Assembly: GCF_001898315.1 (NCBI RefSeq)
Contig: NZ_MKTQ01000019.1
Location: forward strand, 1-53,107
Direction of reading: 5' to 3'
From: Microbacterium sp. 70-16
Lineage (GTDB): Bacteria; Actinomycetota; Actinomycetes; Actinomycetales; Microbacteriaceae
DNA length: 53,107 nucleotides
This document shows positions 47,572 through 53,107 of the stretch, piece by piece; the first letter of the stretch is position 1, and every line of letters starts with the position of its first letter. Under the pieces are notes generated by a model. It ran no database searches, was not told the DNA's origin, and saw only the letters and a list, made by a program, of their open reading frames with translations. A program made the position numbers and the translations under genes.

Positions 47572-48618
47572 TCAGGCGCCGAGGGCGATGACGGGCGCGA
47601 GCGCGTCGCGGTCGAGCTCGATCCAGGGGCCGGCGGCGTCGAGGACGACGCCGGTGAGTCCGGGTTCGGATGCCAGGGTCTTGCCCAACTGCTCCGGGAT
47701 GAGCGGCAGCGGGCGGTCGCCGCGGCCCATCGCGATGACCTCGAGGGGGTGCGAGTAGATCTCCAGACGGCGCACGCCGTCGGCGCCGCGGGCTTCGGCG
47801 AGCCCGACGCGACCTTCCGGGTCGGTGCCGCCCGCGACCCAGATGCGCGTCCGGGTGAGCACCTCGGCGGCCTGCAGCGGCGTGGCATCGCCGCGCTCGG
47901 CGACCAGCAGCGACTTCAGCTCGAACGGCGGGACGCCCTCTTCGAGCGCCTTGCGGATGAGCGCGATCGGCAGGATCAGCCGCGCCCCCGGGTTGGCGTG
48001 ATCGAGGTACACACCGTCGTAACCGGAGTCGACCGCCGTGCGGAACACGTTGTGCGCCAGTTGGCCGATCGCCGAGACGGCTTCCGATCCCTCGGCGGCT
48101 GTGCTGACCCGCATCGGGCCGCCGCCGCTGAACACCAGCAGGAAGCGCTTGTCCTGGTAGGTCGTGATCGCGAGGTTCAGACCCTTGCCCTCGGCCAGCA
48201 GCGCCTGCGCGTCGCCCTGCGCGCGCATGTACAGCTGGCCCTGCAGCGCCTGACGCATGACGTTCATGATGTCGGTGTTCTGCGGCTGCTCGGGAAGCGC
48301 TGCGAGAGCAGCCTGCAGCACGACGTTGTCGGGCATCCCCGGTACGGTCTCGGTCGGCGCCGGCGCCGTCGCAGCGGGCCTCGGCGTGCCGATCGGGCGG
48401 GCTGTATCGGGCTGTCCGAAGGTACTGACCGAGATCGAGACCTGCGGCACGGATTCGACGGATGCCTCGGCGGCTACCGCCTCGCTAGCCGGGTCCGCCG
48501 CCTCGGCTGCGACCGCGTCCGGCACGGCCTCGGCGTCGCGGGCGGCGTCGGGGCCGGTCGAACCGGCCGGCACGGGTGCGGAGTCGTCACGCTTGTTGCG
48601 ACGCGAGAACAGAGCCAT
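47572..48618 (-). CDS. SseB-family protein
   Basis: The 348-aa protein has a basic start (ALFSRRNKRDD) and an Ala/Pro-rich linker up to about residue 95. Two SseB-type alpha/beta modules follow (about 100-220 and 225-345), with NLAITTYQDKRFLLVFSG and GYDGVYLDHANPGARLILP. SseB-like domains are common in actinobacteria, and their role is unclear. It lies 29 bp beyond pcrA on the same strand. Confidence 0.8.
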   Translation of the reverse strand: MALFSRRNKRDDSAPVPAGSTGPDAARDAEAVPDAVAAEAADPASEAVAAEASVESVPQVSISVSTFGQPDTARPIGTPRPAATAPAPTETVPGMPDNVVLQAALAALPEQPQNTDIMNVMRQALQGQLYMRAQGDAQALLAEGKGLNLAITTYQDKRFLLVFSGGGPMRVSTAAEGSEAVSAIGQLAHNVFRTAVDSGYDGVYLDHANPGARLILPIALIRKALEEGVPPFELKSLLVAERGDATPLQAAEVLTRTRIWVAGGTDPEGRVGLAEARGADGVRRLEIYSHPLEVIAMGRGDRPLPLIPEQLGKTLASEPGLTGVVLDAAGPWIELDRDALAPVIALGA

Positions 48619-48647
48619 GCATCGAGCGTAACCCGGCGCGGCCGGTG

Positions 48648-51107
48648 TCAGATCTTGGCGATCGGCGCGATCTTGATGAGAAGCTTCTTCGGCCCAGCCG
48701 TGTCGAACCGCACGTGCGCGACGCGCTTGGCACCCTCGCCGGTCACCATGTCGACCCGGCCTTCGCCGAAGTCGTCGTGGCGGATCCGGTCGCCCGGCGC
48801 CAGCTCGAGGTCGCCGTTGTCGCGCACCTTCGCGGGAATGCGGTTGGCGAACTTCGCGATGTCGCCCGCAGGCTTCTCGCGCCGCGGCAGCGGCACGAGG
48901 TCATCGCCGTACCGCGAGCCGCGCCCACCCGCTGCCGAGCTGCCCCCGCCGAACCCCGAGCCGGGGCGCCGCGCGTTGAGCGCGCGCGACTGCATGCCGC
49001 CGCGCGAGTTGACGTCGCCCGGCGACTGCCGCCAGTCGATGAGATCGTGCGGAATCTCTTGCAGGAACCGGCTCGGCATCGCCGCCGACACCTCGCCGAA
49101 CTGCGCGCGGGTCATCGCGAGCGAGAGATGCAGCTTCTTGCGCGCGCGGGTCAGCGCGACGTAGAACAGGCGCCGCTCCTCCTGTGGGCCACCCGGCTCA
49201 CCGGCTGAGATCCGGTGCGGGATCAGGTCTTCTTCGACACCCGTGACGAAGACCGCGTCGTACTCGAGGCCCTTCGCCGTGTGCATCGTCATGAGCGATA
49301 CCGACCCCGTCGCGTCGGCGAGGTCATCGGCATCCGCCACGAGCGCCGTCTCGGCCAAGAAGTCGAGCACCGTTCCCTCGGGGTTGTTGCGGGCGAACTC
49401 GCGCGTGACAGCGACGAGCTCGTCGAGGTTCTCGACGCGCGCCTCGTCCTGCGGGTCCTTCGACCGCCGCAGCGCGTCGAGGTACCCGCTCTTGTTCAGC
49501 AGGACGTTGAGCCCGTCGGTCACCGCGGTCGGCGGCGCGATCTCGCCCGAGGCGGGGAGCATGATGGCGGATGCCTCGACCAGCACGGCATCCAGCTGCG
49601 CGATCGCCTGCTGGATCTTCGGCCCGACGCCGAGCGCCGACGCATTCGCGAGTGCGTCGCGGAAGGTGATGCCCTCTTCCGCCGCGTAGCGGGCGATAGA
49701 GGTCTCGGTGACGTCGCCGATGCCGCGGCGCGGCCGGTTGAGGATGCGCCGCACGCTCAACTCGTCGGCGGGGTTCGCGACGGCGATGAGGTACGCGAGG
49801 GCATCCTTGATCTCGGCGCGCTCGTAGAACTTGGTGCCTCCCATGATCTTGTACGGCACGGCCGAGCGGATGAAGATCTCCTCCAGCGCGCGCGACTGCG
49901 AGTTGGTGCGATAGAAGACGGCCATCTCGCTGTACGGCACGCCCTGCCGGCGCAGCGCCTCGACCTCGTCGGCGACGAACTGCGCCTCGTCGTGCTGCGA
50001 ATAGCCGGTGAACCCGATGATGGGGTCACCCGCGCCGACGTCGGTCCACAGCTTCTTGTCTTTGCGGTCGAAATTGTTGCTGATGACGGCGTTCGCGGCA
50101 CTCAGGATGTTCTGCGTCGAGCGGTAGTTCTGCTCGAGCAGCACGACCTTCGCGCCGGGATAGTCGCGCTCGAACTCGGTGATGTTGCGGATGTCGGCGC
50201 CGCGGAACGCGTAGATCGACTGGTCCGAGTCGCCGACGACGGTGAGGGATGCCGCGTCTTCGGTCGGCGCATCGAAGATCATCATGCCGCTGTCGTGGGC
50301 GGCGCCGTCCGCCCCCGGCGGCCGGGTGAGCTCGTGGATGAGCGCGTACTGGGCGTGGTTGGTGTCCTGGTACTCGTCCACCAGGATGTGCCGGAACCTC
50401 TTGCGGTACACGTCGGCGACGTGCGGGAACGCGCGGAAGAGGTAGACCGTCTGGCCGATCAGGTCATCGAAGTCGAACGCGTTCGCGCGCTGCAGTGCGC
50501 GCTGGTAGTCGGCGAAGATCTCGACGAACAGGCGCTCGGCGGGGTCGCTCATGTTCGCCGTGCGGGCGAACGACTCGGCATCCGCCAGTTCGTTCTTGAG
50601 CTTCGAGATGCGGCCCTGGACGCCGGCGGGGGTGAGGCCGAAGGCATCCGCCTCGTGCTCTTTGACGAGGCGCTTGATGAGGGCGCGGGAGTCGCCGGAG
50701 TCGTAGATCGTGAAGTTCTTGGTGAAGCCGAACTGGTCGGCCTCGCGGCGGAGGATCCGCACGCACGCGGAGTGGAAGGTCGAGATCCACATGCCCTGCG
50801 CGACGTCGCCGATGAGGCCCTGCACGCGCTCGCGCATCTCGCCGGCGGCCTTGTTGGTGAACGTGATCGCGAGGATCTGGCTCGGCCACGCTTCGCGCGA
50901 GCGCAGCAGCGACGCGATGCGGCGGGTGAGCACGCTCGTCTTGCCGGAGCCGGCGCCCGCGACGATCAGCAACGCCTGGCCGCGGTAGGTGACGGCCTCG
51001 CGCTGCGGCTCGTTGAGGCCCGCGAGCAGGTCGTCGTCGGCGGCGCCGGGCGCACCCGTTCCTGCCGCTGGCATGCCGACGATGACGGGCTTGATCGGGT
51101 CGCTCAT
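48648..51107 (-). CDS. pcrA: ATP-dependent 3'-5' DNA helicase (UvrD/PcrA type)
   Basis: The 819-aa helicase works in repair and in removing proteins from DNA. It shows Walker A LIVAGAGSGKTSVLTRRIA (motif I) and LAITFTNKAAGEM (Ia). Walker B DEYQDTNHAQ (II), VVGDSDQSIYAFRGADI (III), EQNYRST (IV) and TMHTAKGLEYDAVF (V) follow. Motif VI is YVALTRARKKL. A Tudor-like C-terminal part follows (DRIRHDDFGEGRV). In mycobacteria the equivalent uvrD1 lies near sucCD and perM-purNH, as here. Confidence 0.96.
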   Translation of the reverse strand: MSDPIKPVIVGMPAAGTGAPGAADDDLLAGLNEPQREAVTYRGQALLIVAGAGSGKTSVLTRRIASLLRSREAWPSQILAITFTNKAAGEMRERVQGLIGDVAQGMWISTFHSACVRILRREADQFGFTKNFTIYDSGDSRALIKRLVKEHEADAFGLTPAGVQGRISKLKNELADAESFARTANMSDPAERLFVEIFADYQRALQRANAFDFDDLIGQTVYLFRAFPHVADVYRKRFRHILVDEYQDTNHAQYALIHELTRPPGADGAAHDSGMMIFDAPTEDAASLTVVGDSDQSIYAFRGADIRNITEFERDYPGAKVVLLEQNYRSTQNILSAANAVISNNFDRKDKKLWTDVGAGDPIIGFTGYSQHDEAQFVADEVEALRRQGVPYSEMAVFYRTNSQSRALEEIFIRSAVPYKIMGGTKFYERAEIKDALAYLIAVANPADELSVRRILNRPRRGIGDVTETSIARYAAEEGITFRDALANASALGVGPKIQQAIAQLDAVLVEASAIMLPASGEIAPPTAVTDGLNVLLNKSGYLDALRRSKDPQDEARVENLDELVAVTREFARNNPEGTVLDFLAETALVADADDLADATGSVSLMTMHTAKGLEYDAVFVTGVEEDLIPHRISAGEPGGPQEERRLFYVALTRARKKLHLSLAMTRAQFGEVSAAMPSRFLQEIPHDLIDWRQSPGDVNSRGGMQSRALNARRPGSGFGGGSSAAGGRGSRYGDDLVPLPRREKPAGDIAKFANRIPAKVRDNGDLELAPGDRIRHDDFGEGRVDMVTGEGAKRVAHVRFDTAGPKKLLIKIAPIAKI

Positions 51108-51144
51108 AACCCGTCAAGTCTAGGTCGGCGCCCCGACACGGGCG

Positions 51145-51804
51145 TCAGAGCAGCCGCCGCTCACTCGCCCACGCGGTCAGCTCGTGCCGCGACGACAGCT
51201 GCAGCTTGCGCAGCACGGCGGAGACGTGCGTCTCGACCGTCTTGACCGAGATGAACAGCTCGGCCGCGACCTCCTTGTAGGCGTAGCCGCGGGCGATGAG
51301 GCGCATGACCTCCTGCTCGCGCGCCGACAGGCGGTCGAGCTCGTCGCCCGTGGCCGCCGTCTCGCCCGCGACGGCGCCGAAGGCGTCGAGCACGAAGCCG
51401 GCCAGCCGCGGCGAGAACACGGCGTCGCCGCCCGCGACGGCGTGCACTGCGCGGCTCACTTCGACGCCCGACGACCCCTTCGTGATGTATCCGCGCGCGC
51501 CCGCCCGGATGACGCGGACGACATCCTCCGCCGCATCCGACACGCTCAGCGCCAGGAACCGCGTCGGCACGCCCCCGCTGCCGCGGATGACCTCTTCGCC
51601 GCCCGTCGCGTCCTGCCCCGCGCCGCCCGGCAGGTGCACGTCGAGCAGCACGACGTCGGGCCGCGCCTCGGCGATGACGGCGATCGCGGACGGCACATCG
51701 GCGGCTTCGCCCGCGACGACGACGGTCTCGTCGAGGTCGCTGCGCAGCCCCGACCGGAAGATCGAGTGGTCGTCGACGATCACGACCCGCACGGCATCAC
51801 CCAC
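51145..51804 (-). CDS. LuxR-type response regulator
   Basis: The 219-aa protein has a receiver domain with the acidic pair DD (11-12), phospho-acceptor Asp55 in VVLLDVHLPGG, and the conserved Lys in ITKGSSG near residue 110. A LuxR helix-turn-helix (ARGYAYKEVAAELFISVKTVETHV, split near 175-200) closes it. I chose GTG 51804 because GGAGG is eight bases upstream; other in-frame GTGs exist. It overlaps the kinase stop by eight bases. Target genes are unknown. Confidence 0.92.
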   Translation of the reverse strand: MGDAVRVVIVDDHSIFRSGLRSDLDETVVVAGEAADVPSAIAVIAEARPDVVLLDVHLPGGAGQDATGGEEVIRGSGGVPTRFLALSVSDAAEDVVRVIRAGARGYITKGSSGVEVSRAVHAVAGGDAVFSPRLAGFVLDAFGAVAGETAATGDELDRLSAREQEVMRLIARGYAYKEVAAELFISVKTVETHVSAVLRKLQLSSRHELTAWASERRLL

Positions 51805-53107
51805 GGTCGTCACCTCCGCCGAAGTGCAGGTGGACCTCGGTGCCGGCATCCGTCGAGCGCACCGTCGCGATGCCGCCCGCGCGGCGCATGCGCCCGATGA
51901 TCGACTGACGGATGCCGAGGCGGTCGGCCGGCACGGCATCCATCGCGAATCCGTCGCCGCGGTCGCGGATGAAGACGTCGACGCCCGTCGCGCCGCCCTC
52001 GATGTAGACCGAGACCTCGCCGCCCGCGTGGCGCGCCGCGTTGAGCATCGCCTCGCGGGCCGCCGCCGCGAGCTCGCCGCTCGCACGCTCGGTCGACAGC
52101 CCCGCTGAGACGACGTCGATGCGGACGGGATAGTCGAGCTCGAGCGCTCCGGCGTAGTCGCGCAGGTCGGTCGGCAGGTCGCTGTCGGCGGGTTGGTCGC
52201 CGTCGTAGAGCCACGCGCGCAACTCGCGCTCCTGCGCACGGGCGAGGCGCGCGACCTCGCTCGAGGCCCCGGCGCGGTTCTGGATCAGCGCGAGGGTCTG
52301 CAGCACCGAATCATGCAGATGCGCGGCCATCTCGGCGCGCTGCTCTTCGCGGACGCGCGCGACGCGCTCGCCCGACAGCTCGCGCCAGCGCTCCACGAGG
52401 TTCGAGGAGAGCAGCGCGGCGATGCCGACGAGTGGAATCAGCGGGACGAGCACGGTCGGTGCGCCACCGTACGTCGACCCCTGCGCCGGCAGCGGCAGCA
52501 GAAACGCGACGATGAGGATGCCCGTCGCCGCCGCGCGCACCCAGGTCGCGTGCCGTGGCCCCCGCGCGGGATCTTTGCGATCGACGAGAGCCGCCCATAC
52601 TCCCGCGGCGGTGGCAAGGACTGTTGTCGCGCCGACGGTGACCACGAGCAGCCACGGGAACGGGAAGCGCAGTGCGGGAGTCAGCATCCACGACGATTCG
52701 TACGGGTCACGGGTGGCGATGACGATACTGAGCAACCCCGCCGCCCCGCCCGCGACGAGCACCCAGGCAACAGGCACGGTGCGCGTGGTCGCGACCTCAC
52801 CGTGCTCCCACGGCATGAACGCCCAGCACCAGAGGTAGAGCAGGATGCCCGCTCCGCCGCACAGCGCGAGCACGACGAACAGCGCGCGCACGGCCCACAC
52901 GGGTGCGCCCAGGTGGCGCGCGAGGCCAGCCGAGACACCGGAGACAGCGCACTCGCGCGGGCGCTGCAGTGCCGGCCGCGGCGCCGCGGGCACGCGCGAG
53001 CGCGGCGGTCGCGCGGGGCGCCGCGGGCGGGCCGGGGCCGCGGGGCGCGGCGGTCGGGCCGGGGCCGCGGCTCGCGCGGGGCCTGCGGGCGCGGCAGCGC
53101 CGGCGGC
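51797..53107 (-). CDS. PspC-domain sensor histidine kinase, 5' end beyond the window
   Basis: Numbered from the in-frame GTG at 52993, the protein has a PspC-like start (VSGVSAGLARHLGAPVWAVR, residues 18-37). Several membrane helices follow (to about 200), then the HisKA_3-type phospho-acceptor in MAAHLHDSVLQTLALIQ and a HATPase domain with REAMLNAARHAG and IRDRGDGFAMD. The frame stays open to the window end through a Pro/Ala/Arg-rich stretch, and GTG 52993 has no ribosome site, so the true start is probably further out. It is coupled to the LuxR regulator and likely senses membrane stress. Confidence 0.88.
   Translation of the reverse strand, partial: AAGAAAPAGPARAAAPARPPRPAAPARPRRPARPPRSRVPAAPRPALQRPRECAVSGVSAGLARHLGAPVWAVRALFVVLALCGGAGILLYLWCWAFMPWEHGEVATTRTVPVAWVLVAGGAAGLLSIVIATRDPYESSWMLTPALRFPFPWLLVVTVGATTVLATAAGVWAALVDRKDPARGPRHATWVRAAATGILIVAFLLPLPAQGSTYGGAPTVLVPLIPLVGIAALLSSNLVERWRELSGERVARVREEQRAEMAAHLHDSVLQTLALIQNRAGASSEVARLARAQERELRAWLYDGDQPADSDLPTDLRDYAGALELDYPVRIDVVSAGLSTERASGELAAAAREAMLNAARHAGGEVSVYIEGGATGVDVFIRDRGDGFAMDAVPADRLGIRQSIIGRMRRAGGIATVRSTDAGTEVHLHFGGGDDRG

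Noticed and set aside
52681..52993. GTG 52993 as definite start of the histidine kinase
   Set aside because: No ribosome site precedes it and the frame stays open to the window end, so the gene is treated as cut by the window.

Overview
The window is about 70% GC, with tightly packed genes, many GTG starts and 1-8 bp stop/start overlaps. The gene set (monomeric isocitrate dehydrogenase, PerM-type DUF6350 protein, a WXG100-like protein, PspC-type histidine kinase, split LigD-type ligase and polymerase) fits a high-GC actinobacterium. Protein style and the gene order pcrA / sucC-sucD / perM-purN-purH suggest Microbacteriaceae, most likely Microbacterium or a close relative. This is inference; there is no rRNA in the window.

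Layout. (1) 1-2313: possible IS end and tandem repeats, then glyA-folD (one-carbon metabolism). (2) 2520-5268 and 9488-15897: an amino-sugar (GlcNAc/chitobiose) utilisation regulon split in two: an intracellular GH20 hexosaminidase with nagA, and a ROK repressor, sugar ABC importer, ROK kinase and nagB. Similar operator-like sites lie in front of both halves. Between them sit an ECF sigma factor fused to a zinc-finger, membrane and Pro/Thr-stalk tail (5665-7554), a DUF2568 protein and an FAD-linked 2-hydroxyacid dehydrogenase. (3) 15926-18750: a small lipoprotein, an L,D-transpeptidase, and a scar where the 3' end of a lacI-type gene abuts the 3' end of a sortase-anchored surface protein gene. 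(4) 18753-28177: monomeric icd, a GNAT acetyltransferase, a heterodimeric ABC exporter preceded by a short leader ORF, and an ada-alkA/ogt alkylation-repair pair.

(5) 28387-39399: purH, purN, perM and sucD, sucC, all on the minus strand. Inserted between perM and sucD on the plus strand are a purine permease and a five-gene cassette (33879-37182). The cassette has a protein with an apparent type VII secretion-signal architecture, a membrane protein, two small soluble proteins and a WXG100-like helical protein. It is the best candidate for an undescribed system. (6) 39587-53107: a TetR regulator, aminotransferase, acyl-CoA dehydrogenase, LigD-like ligase, ThrE-type exporter, LigD-like polymerase, SseB-family protein, pcrA and a LuxR/PspC two-component pair that runs off the window.

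Two sequence-level themes cut across the genes. Long-armed palindromes of about 55-90 bp occur in many gaps, and two families are present twice. The word GGATGCC/GGCATCC is strongly over-represented whatever the reading frame. An identical 18-bp near-palindrome precedes both icd and sucCD, suggesting shared control of two TCA-cycle units. I saw no tRNA, rRNA, CRISPR array or complete transposase.
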